Source of the DNA: Procambarus clarkii
Lineage: Eukaryota > Arthropoda > Malacostraca > Decapoda > Cambaridae
DNA length: 64,000 bases
Assembly: GCF_040958095.1 (NCBI RefSeq)
Contig: NC_091175.1
Location: 21,474,003-21,538,002 of the forward strand
Reading direction: 5' to 3'
Below, piece by piece: positions 11,736 to 22,370 of the stretch. The notes under the pieces are model-generated. The model saw nothing but the letters and a program-made list of their open reading frames with translations, had not been told where the DNA came from and did no database searches. The position numbers and the translations under genes were made by a program. Within the stretch, counting starts at the first letter, position 1. The number at the start of each line of letters is the position of its first letter.

Positions 11736-12000
11736 CTTCCTTGCTGACCAGCGGGAGCTGGTCGGCCGAGCGGACAGCACACTGGACTTGTGATCCTGTG
11801 GTTCTGGGTTCGATCCTAGGCACCGGCGAGAAACAATGGGCTGAGTTTCTTTCACCCTATGCCCCTGTTACCTAGCAGTAAAATAGGTACCTGGGTGTTA
11901 GTCAGTTGTCACGGGCTGCTTCCTGGGGGTGGAGGCCTGGTCGAGGACCGGGCCGCGGGGACACTAAAGCCCCGAAATCATCTCAAGATAATCTCAAGAT
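11736..12000 (+). repeat. tRNA-derived SINE inserted in LINE copy 1
   Basis: The segment begins with a tRNA-like head (GGTCGGCCGAGCGGACAGCA, then GGGTTCGATCC as B box), continues with a body including CCTGTTACCTAGCAGTAAAA, and ends in repeated ATCTCAAGAT units. Comparison with LINE copy 2 near 24550 shows the empty site, and TTGCC appears to be duplicated. The same SINE family occurs at 59141-59388, and a relative at 27788-28048. Confidence 0.88.
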
Positions 12001-12118
12001 TGCCTAGCATTAAGTCTGTCCAATTATACTCACTAAAAAAAATTCTAAGGTCACCATAATGTCCTCTCCTGAAGTCTGGTTTTTCAACTGCTTCAACCTC
12101 CTTATTTTCTTCCAGCTT

Positions 12119-12903
12119 TTAACGCATTGCATACTTTATTCCCAAAAAGACATGGTCACTTTTACCAAAGGGAGGAAGGTACTGAATGTCAAATATCTCT
12201 TCCTTCTTCCTGGTAAATATCAAATCTAGCATGGAGGGAACGTCCCCTTCCCTCATCCTCGTAGCTTGTTTAACATGTTGATACAAGAATGTTTCCAGGA
12301 TGAGGTCTACAAATTTACAGGTCCAAAAATCTTCTGTTTTAGCTTCATATGCTTCCCAGTCTATTGATTTCAAGTTGAAGTCACCGACTATCAACAGTCG
12401 TGATCTATCGTTATCCGCTCTCGCTATAATCTCTCTCATTATTGTTACAAGACCTTCACGTTTACTATCTAGCTCCTCCTTTGACCATGTGCTGCTTGGC
12501 GGTGGACTATATGCATTTATTATCATTAGTTTATCATCCTCATGGCAGATCTCTAGTGCTATTATGTCAACTTCTTGTGGATTGGCAGTCACTATTTCGT
12601 TCACCTTTAGGTGTTCTTTTACCAGCACAGCAACGCCACCGCCTTTCCTAATTTTTCTGTCCCGTCTCCAAATTGAGTAGCCCCTTGGGAATATGACCTC
12701 ATTTAAAATTCATCTTCAAGTTTTGTCTTCGTGAGTGCAACAATGTCTGGTGTCTGCAGCTGTATTATATCACTTAACTCCAGCATCTTCGATCTCACTC
12801 CATCTATGTTGGTGTATGCAATCTTCAGGAACTTGTTCCCCCTCTCCTTATTCTTCACTCCCCCTCTCTCTATTGATTTTGTTGGCTTGCCTTTATGTAC
12901 CAC
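12119..12903 (-). pseudogene. LINE ORF2, apurinic-type endonuclease part, broken
   Basis: The frame starts with MVHKGKPTKS, as in copy 2, and encodes the exonuclease-endonuclease-phosphatase fold with AYTNIDGVRSK, GDFNLKSIDW and KSDHVFLG. The metal-binding glutamate box reads ALTKTKL, whereas copy 2 reads ALTETKL, so a key acidic residue is replaced. A frame break with a stop follows near 12703-12715, and the second part resumes at about 12650. The first codon lies 34 nt inside the end of ORF1, as in copy 2. The endonuclease is therefore inactive by inference. Confidence 0.8.
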
Positions 12904-13944
12904 TTTACTGGTTTGCCTACCCCTATCACTTTGTAGAAAAAAGAATTTATTTCTTCTTCATTCCTGCTCTCATTTAAATGTTTTGCCTCGGCGAGGTTCA
13001 GTTTCAGCTTCTCTCTATCTTCTTTTGAAAGATCTCGTCTTAACGACCACCCTTTCCCATCCTCATCACTTTGCAATTTTCTAGCATTCCTTAGTACTTC
13101 TTCCATCTGTTTGGCACCGTTTAGGGTGATCCTCAAAGGTCGATCTTTCCCTTTTACGTACCTGCCTATTCTCCTGTAGTCGCACACATTCTCTATGGTT
13201 GTAAGACCTTCTACGAGGCCAACAATTTTATCTACTACTTTAGCTTCTTCTACAGCTCTTTCTGACCTAGATGTTATCGCCTTTTCTTTGCAGCCAAGAA
13301 TGATCAGGGACTTACTCCGATCAACTGTGTTTTGCACCAACTTCGGGTTAGATGCCAATTCTTTCCTCACTTCTAGCCTAATGTTTGTTTTATCTTGGTT
13401 GCTGCAGTGTTTGACTTCCTTTACTGCTTCTTCTATTTTTTCCTTCTTCTTGGCCACTTGTGCATAAGTGAGTTGCATATCTTTCTTGCACTGTTCTATT
13501 CCCTGTGTAACTTCCTCCATCTGTGCTGACAAAAGCTGTTTCTCCTGTTGAAATGTAGTCATTTATGTTTAAATTTACTTTAACTTCTTCCAAAGCTATT
13601 TTTAAGAGTTTATTTTCTTCTTCCATGGCTTTGTAATTTGTTTCCAATTGATTCTTATCCTTGCGCAAGTCTTTCACTAAACCCTCAAGACATAAAACTC
13701 TGCTATTCAAATGGTCATTACTTTCTTTCAATTTACTAATTATTTCTACATGAGAGTTCACTATAGTATCTAAATTTACCAACTTGTTATGTAGACTGCT
13801 AATATCAATGCTTTCTTCATTGAATCCCTCAAAGTCAAGCTCTGTTTTGTTTTCCCCTTGCCAGTGGCCATCTTGAATGTTCTTCTCTGCACTGTAAACA
13901 CTAGGGTAACTTTTTCTCATCCGATTTTTCACTTCCCTTAGCAC
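12870..13944 (-). pseudogene. LINE ORF1 (coiled-coil RNA-binding protein), frameshifted
   Basis: The N-terminal part (13944 to about 13560) contains a long heptad-like coiled coil (SKLKESNDHLNSRVLCLEG and onward). The second part (13562-12870) holds a basic domain with SLRRDLSKEDREKLKLNLAE and ends with VKWYIKASQQNQ. They lie in different frames, so a frameshift near 13560 breaks the gene. The downstream half is nearly identical to ORF1 of copy 2. Its role would be to coat the element RNA. No zinc knuckles were seen. Confidence 0.72.
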
Positions 13945-14953
13945 TTTCCTGTTATCTCACCTATTTTTCAAGAGCACTATACCTTTATGTTCTCTGGGAC
14001 ACCACTCACTACCATCAACCTGTACTACAATACTTAGATTTGTTGAAATATGCTGGAGCTCCTCTGCTGCAAGTGTTGACCCTAGGGGTGTCACCTAGGG
14101 GTGTGTGTGTGTGTGGTAGCCACTCTTGTTTTGCTCACCATACTAGCTTAGTGATTCGCTATGGGCAACACATATGTACATGTGTATATACAGTGTGTAT
14201 ATAGTGTAATAACAGCAACAGGAGAATGTTGAGAGGAGCTATTTTGGTGAGGGAGGTTACGTAGTAATCGTAGCATCGTCTGCTGTGTGATTTTTCATGC
14301 AGTGTATGGTGACAACTGTACTGTTTGGACACAATACTGGCTTACTTGCATAGTTCTGGTAAATAAAACATGTAGATAGGTATATATAACATGTGTAATT
14401 AGTGTAATAAGAACAATAACAGAATGGTGGGAGGAGCAATGTTGGCGAGTAAGTTGTTGGAGTGAGGGAGGGCTGGCTGGGTGTGGCTGCTCTCACTCGA
14501 GGTGTTCTGAGTGTGTTGATGGTGAATGTATGTAGTATGTGACAGTGTATAGTGTGTAAATAGATTGTATATATACATAAATTAGCATGATACATAGTAA
14601 ATATGTGCAGCATATGTGTACACAAGTGTCATGCACATAACACAGTGTCTTCGGACAGTACGGATATTTTACTGCCATAATATAGTGTACGTGTTCATTA
14701 TACATAGGATTAGCACGTAAAAACAAATAAAATGTATTTGGAACTTTGCGCAAAAATGAACAAAAATATATTCGCGGCAACTCGCGCGCCCCGCCCCAGG
14801 CGCCCTACTGGCCCCAGGAGCGTAGGTCACGGGTGAATGGGGAATGATGGCGTCACGTGCTAACTTGCGGACCCCATAGCAGCCAAAGTAAGTACAATTT
14901 CAATTTTTTTTTTTTACAAACCCATACTAAGGGAAGGGTTTTTGACACTTTAA

Positions 14954-16718
14954 CCCTTAACATGCTCGGGGTTTAATATCCTGTCATCCCCACAGGCGCA
15001 TGTCATTTTGAAAAAAAAAAAAATTATTTTTTCTTCCTAACCTGTTAATTTGTGTTCACTGATCACGGGAAAAATAATAAAAAAATCGTAAGTGGCATAT
15101 ATTGCCCGCTATAGGGCGGGGAAGTCTGGCAAATTATAGGCGCTGACTCAGCATGTGTCCCAGGCGATCTGTCAGGCCGGAGTTACCACAAAGAGATAAT
15201 TACCTAATTATTTCAATGTCTCTGATTGATTTTTCATAGTTTTTTTGCTGTAATATCATTCAATAGTGTGTAGTTTGATATATTTATATAATAAAATGAT
15301 TGAATCATTGCTGTACTCAAAAATATGGTGTGCATATTGTTGATTCAGTTATGTTCATCAATCAGTGAACAAATACTTTGTCGGTTATTACACTATAAGC
15401 ACAGGTTATATATAAGTATCTGCATGTTTTGTTCACTATAACGAACCACTAAGTAGCTATTATGAGTCAAAAAGTAATGAGGAGTGACCGCCGTGTACCA
15501 GCCAGCCACTCCCGCCCTCCCTCCAGTCATCTGACTCACCCACATTCTCCTCCCACAATACTGTTTTTTCTATAATTCACTACTGTATATACAGACATTA
15601 TATATAAGTATCTACATGTTTTGTTCACCATAAATATACATCTAAGCTTGTATGGTGAGTAAAGGCACAAAGACGTAGGACCTCACACAGTCAGCTGATG
15701 GCTGCTGCCCTCAAAGCCAGACGCACTAATATTTCTCCTCCAGCAATACTGTGTGGTGTTATTACGCTATATATCTTATATACAGACGTTATATATAAGT
15801 ATTTACATGCTTTGTTCACCATAACTGTACATCTAAGCTTGTATGGTGAGTAAAGGCACAAAGACGTAGGACCTCACACAGTCAGCTGATGGCTGCCGCC
15901 CTCAAGGCCAGACGCACTAATATTTCTCCTCCAACAATACTGTGTGGTGTTATTACGCTATGTACACACATTATATATAAATATCTACCTGTTTTATTCA
16001 CCATACTTGTACAAATAAACTGGTATGGTGCCTAAAGACCATCGTGGTAACCAGTAAACAACACCGTCATCTGCACGGTGGCGTCGTGCAAATGACGCTA
16101 CCGCCCTCACCCAAATGGCGGCTCCAAACCTTCTCTTGCTGTTTATACCTTCTATACACACGTTATATATAAGTATCTACATTTGTGTTTACCATAGCGA
16201 ACCACTAAGCTGGTATGCTGAGTGCAGTCAATAAAAGGTGGCCACACACAGTCAGAAGACATCGCCACCATCCTCCCTCCCACAGCATTACTCCTCCCTC
16301 CATGGCACACAGCACTAAACATCACCACAATCCTGCTATTATCAGAACCCTGGTCAGTTTTATCACAGGGGTCTTCTGTAATAATATCATCGCTACATAA
16401 TAGCATGAACAAGTATATTTTGGCATTTTTAGGCGATGCTGTTGTCACAAGCTGAACAGCAGTGCTGTTAGCTCATGCTGCGTGCGTCAGGCTTGGTTGC
16501 TCACTCAATACTGAGGCCAATAACACCCGGGAGTTTGGCCCACGATTTTTTTTTTAAATGGCGTCTGTTTACAAGAGCCCTGATGAAGGTGTGGTGAACC
16601 CCGTGTATCCGCGGGCCGTTTAAATCTTGCGTAGTACTCCAACACATCATATGACGTGATGCGCAGTTGACTGGAACAACGTCCAACCTGTCATATTACG
16701 TGATGCGCACTTTAAGGG
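14954..16718 (-). mobile_element. Non-autonomous piggyBac-type element, family B, copy 2
   Basis: TTAA at 14950-14953 and 16719-16722 flanks it. The left end starts CCCTTAACATGCTCGGGG, nearly identical to the left end of the transposase-bearing element at 55208. The right end is the complement of CCCTTAAAGTGCGCATCACG. Its interior matches 4931-6925 in reverse and has about five ~190-bp tandem units (landmarks near 15407, 15598, 15790, 15970, 16163). It has no transposase. It sits inside the family A element, whose empty site can be read from copy 1 near 4339. Confidence 0.87.
15390..16400. repeat. Tandem repeat, ~190-bp unit, about five copies
   Basis: TTATATATAAGTATCTACATG recurs with spacings of 180-193 bp. 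Two neighbouring units (15630-15760 and 15820-15950) are especially alike, which suggests recent unequal exchange or gene conversion. The units are related to those at 5290-6440 in reverse orientation. Confidence 0.75.
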
Positions 16719-16805
16719 TTAAAAAAATCAAAAGAATTTTTTACAGAGAATTTATTTCCTGCGCACTGTGGTGGTGTCATATTTGGAGGCAGCGCAGTTA
16801 AGGGA

Positions 16806-17404
16806 TTAATCGACTGAGCTACAACAGGGTAAAAGAGAAAGAGTTGAAACCGAAGTTCTACTGAACTTACTGGATCCCGTAGCCTCTCCGAGGCACAAAC
16901 CAGGGTTTTACACAACTCCCCCCTGCACCCGAGCTATGTCAATAGGCCGTTGTCCCTCTTCACCCTTACATCATTACACACAGAGATCACACTAACGTGA
17001 TGCATCAAATGAACAAATCCACAAGGGCCGTGACGAGGATTCGAAGCTGCGTCCAGGAGCATCCCAGACACTGCCTTAATCGACTGAGCTACGACAGGGT
17101 AAAAGTTTGAATCCTCGTCATGGCCCTTGTGGATTTGTTCATTTGAGGCATCACGTTAGCGTGATCTCTGTGTGTAATGATGTAAGGGCGATGAGGGAGA
17201 ACGGCCTATTGACATAGCTCGGGTGAAGGGGGGGAGTTGTGTAAAACCCTGGTTTGTGCCTCGGAGAGGCTACGGGATCCAGTAAGTTCAGTAGAACTTC
17301 GGTTTCAACTCTTTTTACCCTGTCGTAGCTCAGTCGATTAATGCATCGTCTGGGATGCTCCCGGACGCAGGTTCGAATCCTCGTCACGGCCCTTGTGGAT
17401 TTGT
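16806..17404. repeat. Inverted pair of tRNA-derived SINE sequences
   Basis: From 17107 leftward on the minus strand, and from 17108 rightward on the plus strand, the same sequence is read: a tRNA-like head (CTGTCGTAGCTCAGTCGATTAA and the box GGTTCGAATCC), then the body with TTGTGGATTTGTTCATTTG, a GATCTCTGTGTGTAATGATG stretch, and a second head. The two arms form a palindrome of about 300 bp per arm. The right copy lacks most of its first head. The pair lies about 130 bp from the next MIPEP exon. Confidence 0.78.
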
Positions 17405-17537
17405 TCCTTTCAAACTTAAGTTCACACAAGTAGGAGTGCTAAGATTTTCACATGTACAACAATAATAATAGAAAAGTTATGGGTATTTTTTTCATATTTT
17501 TGTTTTAATTTGTTGTAAATCACTTGGAATTTTTCAG

Positions 17538-17659
17538 GCTTGGCAGCTGAGATTTGGCCATCTAGTGGGCTATGGAGCAAAATACTATGCATATCTTGTT
17601 TCCCGAGCTGTGGCATCTTGGATATGGCAGAAGTATTTTTCAGAAGATCCCTTCAGCAG
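17538..17659 (+). CDS. MIPEP: MIPEP penultimate coding exon
   Basis: After TTTTCAG the frame reads [19 protein letters not shown] and then [19 protein letters not shown], ending AG before GTGCTG, phase 2. This is the conserved GYGAxYYxYL region of M3 peptidases, whose tyrosines line the active-site cleft in relatives. It follows in frame from the exon at 4626-4751 and joins the last exon at 18690, where the split codon makes arginine. No stop or frameshift was seen. It is only 121 bp from the right edge of the composite transposon insertion. Confidence 0.94.
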
Positions 17660-18345
17660 GTGCTGTAATTCATACCTTTTATATTGTATATGCAAACCTC
17701 AGCAAATTATTACTAGGCTTCACATGTGATGCAAATAAAGCTCTTGCTCTTTTCAATGAACAAGATATTTACATGCTGGGATGGTGTGAATGCTACCCAT
17801 TATGATTGTAGGAGAATGGATACTAAATTTAACAAAGTTTTAAAACGTCAAACAACAAAAATTAATACTGTAATCTAATGTATATATACATGTATGTTAC
17901 ATGCATTTGCATAGATTTACACGTCAGTGATGAACAGTTTAGATTCCTCTGCCTGCATCCCCAGTGCATCTCACAAGGAGCCACAAAGTACTGTACACAA
18001 ATGTAAATGGAATCATTAATAAAGTAGACAAGCAGAGAAGACATGTTAAAAAGTACACCCCAGACATAATAGCAGTCACCGAAACAAAAACATCGATTAT
18101 CTGGTGCATTACATCTGGGGTTTAATGGGATTGGCTAGAGAAGAAGGGGAAGGAAAATCATCTTGATCTTGAACAATGTTGGATTGACCTACCAACTCAC
18201 TGGGATTTCTTTACATAGGAGTTAGATTGACCTACTTTTAAGTATTTGAGTTTGTATTTTCTGGTCAACACAATCTGCCGAAGACTAAATGCAAGAGTAT
18301 TATGCACAAAACAAATGGACAGACCCAGGAAAGGAAACTGGAGTA

Positions 18346-18555
18346 CAGTGGAACCTCGAGTGACGAGCGGCTCCAGTTATGAGCATTTCGAGTAACGAGC
18401 AAGCCACTCGCAGAACATTTGTCTTGACTGATGAGCTTTTGCTCGATTAACGAGCGTTCCAGCTGGTTCTCGGACACCGAGGACAGTTTTGTTTTTGTTT
18501 CACAAGACGAGCTCGGTGCCGGAACGGATTAAACTTGTTAATCGAGGCGCCACTG
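18346..18555. mobile_element. Short Tigger/mariner-like MITE
   Basis: The 210-bp element has inverted ends, CAGTGGAACCTCGAGTGACG on the left and the complement of CAGTGGCGCCTCGATTAACA on the right, flanked by TA on both sides (18344-18345 and 18556-18557). It has no coding capacity. The CAGTGGnnCCTCG end is typical of the pogo/Tigger group. It lies in the last MIPEP intron. Confidence 0.85.
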
Positions 18556-18689
18556 TACCTGTATAAGTAAAGTGTAAAATAGATACCTAAAATAAATATA
18601 GACCTACAGGCAATATAGATATTAATATACTACACCATGGAGAGGTGCACTTACATTCAACTCTAACATTTTACTCTATCACTCAACAG

Positions 18690-18864
18690 AAAGATGGGTG
18701 AAAAATACCGCAAAGAAGTGCTTGCTCACGGAGGAGGGAAGCCGCCACGTGCCATGGTGGGAGAGTTTCTGGGTCGAGAAGTGACAGCTGAAAGCATGGT
18801 TGATGCTCTTATGATGGACTTGGATCAAAAGAAATCAAAAGTAGAATCTAATAGATTTTCATAA
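18690..18864 (+). CDS. MIPEP: MIPEP terminal coding exon
   Basis: After ACTCAACAG the sequence completes the arginine codon and reads KMGEKYRKEVLAHGGGKPPR, ending with a short variable tail and TAA at 18862-18864. The block RKEVLAHGGG is the diagnostic C-terminal motif of MIPEP. The three exons here give about 140 residues, the C-terminal fifth of a protein usually near 700 aa. Splice phases match throughout, so the gene looks functional as far as it can be seen. Confidence 0.94.
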
Positions 18865-19640
18865 TGATGACTTTTACATACTATATCAGAAAATTTTAAT
18901 TAAGATTTTTAAACATTGTCATCCTTAATAGCAAACTGTCAGTTTAGATTTTGTAGAGTTCAGTATCTGTCAGTATCATTGTTATAAGCAGAATGCCTTC
19001 ACAGAGCAAGGTGTGTGATGGCATGCACTTATGTTCATCTCATGTCTTGTAGTTTATGCACCTTTTCAGTGACGAATCAGTGTTGCCACCATGCACCTAC
19101 ACACACTTCTCAGAGGGCAAATTGACTTGTCAAATATTTTTCATTTTCTTTACATTGTAATGTAGCATTTATTTTTAAATTCCTTAACCCCTTCAAACTT
19201 TATTTGACTCGTGTCACCGTGTACAAACCATTGTTCTTTAAGAAGAATATATTTTTTAATTTCTATGTATATACTTATATGCATAAATCCTGTACTAGAA
19301 ATTTCCAAGACCTGTTGCTGCGACGTAAAGGTGTAGTGCAGTAAATAGGTAGTGGGGAGTTAATTGTTGTGAGTTGCATCCTGGGGATCCTGAGGAAGGT
19401 CAGTAGCTGATCTAGGGGGACATAACTAATCCATAGACTTGTTCTTGACAAAAATACTATATTTTAAACATTTTACAATAAACCCAAATGGTCCCGAGGA
19501 TAATATTAAGATATCACTGTACTACTGAAGGAATTTGCCTACAATATTTTCATTATTTTCAAACAAATTACTATTTACAGAAAAATAATGTAAATACAGT
19601 ACATTAAAAAAATACAAACAATAATGAAGATGACTTCTTC
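18865..19640 (+). other. MIPEP 3' untranslated region and flank
   Basis: AT-rich sequence after the stop codon. An AATAAA at 19477-19482 is the first convincing polyadenylation-type hexamer. Further ones occur near 20867 and 21470, so the transcript end is not fixed by sequence alone. Confidence 0.35.
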
Positions 19641-19649
19641 ATAATTTGA

Positions 19650-19815
19650 GGGTCTCGGTAGTACAGTTGGGTTTGTTCTCGACTCTCAGTTGAGGATTCC
19701 AGGAGGGACAGAAATGGTTGGGCGCATTTCCTATCGCCTAATGGCCTGTTCACCTAGCAGTAAGTAGGTACCCAGGAGTGAGTCAGCTTGTTATGGGGTT
19801 GCATCCCGGGGAATT
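19650..19815 (+). repeat. Diverged tRNA-derived SINE
   Basis: The segment holds the body landmarks of the SINE family at 11736 (CACCTAGCAGTAAGTAGGTA, then GAGTCAGCTTGTTATGGGG) after a poorly preserved head (GGTCTCGGTAGTACAG). It is older and more decayed than the copies at 11736 and 59141. Confidence 0.6.
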
Positions 19816-19829
19816 CAGTAACTTGACCT

Positions 19830-21604
19830 TGGGGATGGGGGGAGGGGGTTGACTGTATATTGCAAGGGAAGAAAAACTTCTAGTCCAACAAGCATTCCCA
19901 AGGATGTGTTGGGATTCCCATAATGTGTGTGGGAGCACACAGCTCCACATTGACTGGATGTAAAATGCATACTAAGAAAAATATTATCAATGTTCCAGTG
20001 GGAAAAAAATTCGGTATACCATTACAAATCCTTGAAACAGATGTCTCTTCTTGATCTGATGATCTGACAATATGATCTTAGTAACCCTATACCATGACAC
20101 AAGTGTACCTAAAGCATAGACTATCAAAAATACAATCAGTAAGCATAGGTGCTAAGGAGGTTTTATTTCCTCAATTTGTATTGCATTTCTAATAAGAAAA
20201 GAAATGATCTTTCCATAAACATGAAAATAATCCAAAACATAAAAATGTTTTGGATTGCAACCCCAAAGTAACTCGATACCAGGTCACAAGTACTTTCAAA
20301 ACGTAGAATATCATAAATACAACCTACTGTATAAGCATACATTACTTGAGAAAAAAAATCATGTATTTCAGTCATAAAAAAAAAAAGACTTGCTCCATTT
20401 TCTCTCCCTGTATTGATTTTTTTCTCATTTTTATTTTAAGATTTCTAGTAAGAAAAATGAGATGTTCTTCTCACTTATCATTTAAAGCACTCATAAGAGT
20501 GACCAGGAATATAAAAAGTAGAAAACATTTTTACACAAATTGACAAAAACCTATTACTGAGCTTGTAATATGGTATACAATATACACAGTACTGTACAGT
20601 GCTTGTACATGTGTCATAATGTACAAACCATAAGGTATTACATCATGCTTAAACAAAATCATATACTGTATATGTGCAAATGTGATGGAGGACACTGGTG
20701 GCATCACTTGGCATGATATTTCTTTCAGTCGTAGACATATGGTGGCACCAAATATACTGAATTGGGTCCAAGCAGCAGTTTTAAAGGCTAAAGGACGTGG
20801 TTGAAAATTTTTGCAGAGAATGACCAGTAACATTTTGTTGTCTAGAGCTGTCATAGCTCAAGGGTTTCAATAAAGGCTATGTCAGTTCATGTCAAGCATT
20901 CAATAAAGGCTATGTCATAGTTCATGCCAAGCAAAGTATTTGCTAGATGAATTGTTCTGGGTAAGAGATTCTGCACATTAATTAGTCAGTTTGGAAAGTC
21001 TACCTAAAACTGGAGTCTCTGAAGTTGCAATGTACTGTATATAGATGCCATATTTATTCAGTAAAGATACTATAAGAGGTATAGTTTTCATTCATTGTGT
21101 TGTATATAATGTAATAAATAATTTACGTTAAACATTTAATTTTATTAGCTTAGGGCTCCGGTTTAATAAAACTAAATGGACATTGAGCAAAGTTATTATT
21201 TTCTGAATATTATCATTGGTGTAGAAAATGTAAATTTTCTTTCAGGGCCAAATCAGTGCATCTGCATGACTTCTTTATAACCCTTGTTTCTAGTAATTGG
21301 TGTTTCACTATTAGCAACCCCCCATCATTCATGAATAAAGTGAATAATTATGCTGCCTTAATGCAGTGTTCCAACATTACTCCATGATATATTTGTTGCT
21401 GTTTTCACCAATACACAACTGTTATGACAGTTCCCAATATACATATGTAATGTATTGTATTTTGTTTATAATAAATGTATAGAAGCTTGTATGCCCATGT
21501 TCTGTCAGTCTCACTTCTTGAACCATAACCCCCTCCTCATTTTGTTTTTCTGAGAGAGGGGAGGGGGTAGCCATATCTTCCCCTTCTACATTATACAGTA
21601 TTCA
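19830..21604. other. Gene-free sequence with a short imperfect duplication
   Basis: No exon was seen. Two ~75-bp segments (20073-20146 and 20265-20339) are imperfect direct copies sharing an order of AGTAAC, ACACAAGT or TCACAAGT, AATACAA and TAAGCATA landmarks. The remainder is AT-rich. Confidence 0.4.
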
Positions 21605-22370
21605 GTTAGGGTTTCACACATTTCCTATTCATTCTCCGTTAATCTGCTCCCCATTTTCAACTAATGAATTTATCGTTTATCTAAAATTTGCTTTTAATGA
21701 ATTTATAAAATAGGCTTGGTTCCATTTTACATATCTTTTTTTTTTTTTTCAAAATTTCTTTCTGCCTTTCTTCTCACTGCTGTGTAGTTGTTTCTTGCTT
21801 CTTTGTATTGCTGGTATGTTTGAAGGTTTGGCCTCTTCCTATATAGATTACAGTTTTTATTTTTTGGGTCTCTAGTCCCCCTCAATTTCTGTTGAACCAG
21901 CCCCGTTTTCCGATTCTGCCTCTTTTTCTTTTTTTTTTGTATAAATTTTGTTATCCTTCATCATACATTTCAATGTCTTTTTTCTAGGTTCCCCATAATG
22001 TCCTTTCTTGAAATAAAGTTTTTAAACTGCTTCATTTTTCTCATTCTCTTCTAGATTATAATGCATTTCATATTTTATTTTCAAGAGGACATGGTCACTC
22101 TTACCCATTTGGGGATGGTACTATTAAATATCTCTTCTTTCCTGTTGAATATCAAATCTAACATTGAATAAACATCTCCATCCCTCATTCTTGTAGCTTA
22201 CTTAATATGTTGATATAGAAATATCTCCAGAATGAGGTTTACATATCTACCAGCCGAAAAGTCCTGTTCTTGCTTCGTAGGCCTCCCAGTCTATGGATTT
22301 AAAGTTGCAGTCACCAAGTACCAACAACCATGATTTATCTTTATCTGCTCTTACACTCATGTCAAATAAT
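21605..22370 (-). pseudogene. Old LINE fragment (same family as 9690-14094)
   Basis: The minus-strand sequence parallels LINE copy 1 from about 11338 to 12430, covering the end of the endonuclease and the start of the reverse transcriptase, with many substitutions, small deletions and T expansions. No open frame of useful length remains. It lies just upstream of, and opposite in strand to, the better preserved copy 2, and shows two insertion ages of one family. Confidence 0.75.

Larger units (their letters stand above)
9690..14094 (-). mobile_element. Full-length but broken LINE (jockey/CR1-like non-LTR element), copy 1
   Basis: The minus-strand element has two overlapping reading frames, ORF1 (nucleic-acid-binding, coiled coil) and ORF2 (endonuclease plus reverse transcriptase). 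It shares both termini with copy 2 at 22450-26604: the 5' end reads GTGACACCCCTAGGGTCAAC and the 3' end ACTTAGGTAATTACA. After subtracting an inserted SINE of about 265 bp the length is about 4.14 kb, equal to copy 2. It lies in a GT-rich stretch of the family A element. The clade is uncertain, and ORF1 and the endonuclease are broken. Confidence 0.85.
9052..16805 (+). mobile_element. Non-autonomous piggyBac-type element, family A, copy 2, interrupted
   Basis: TTAA at 9048-9051 and 16806-16809 bounds a second family A element. Its left end (CCCTTAAACTGCGCAATG) and right end (complement of CCCTTAACTGCGCTGCC, with one extra base before the TTAA) match copy 1 at 2498-4423. Colinearity with copy 1 runs from 9052 to about 9688, resumes at about 14105, stops at 14949 and resumes at about 16723. 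The gaps are exactly the LINE and the family B element. Removing them leaves about 1.6 kb. It encodes no transposase. Confidence 0.85.
8931..17416. mobile_element. Composite nested insertion flanked by 12-bp direct repeats
   Basis: TCCTTTCAAACT occurs at 8931-8942 and again at 17405-17416, bracketing the whole complex. The outer layer is an inverted pair of tRNA-derived SINE sequences. A piggyBac-type element (9052-16805) has split one SINE head at a TTAA, and that element has itself received a LINE (9690-14094) and a second piggyBac-type element (14954-16718). The 12-bp repeat is best read as a target-site duplication made by LINE machinery when the outer SINE inserted. Confidence 0.75.

Noticed and set aside
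16806..17404. tRNA genes suggested by A and B boxes
   Set aside because: The heads continue into a shared SINE body and occur in several dispersed copies; no mature tRNA 3' end or convincing cloverleaf was seen.
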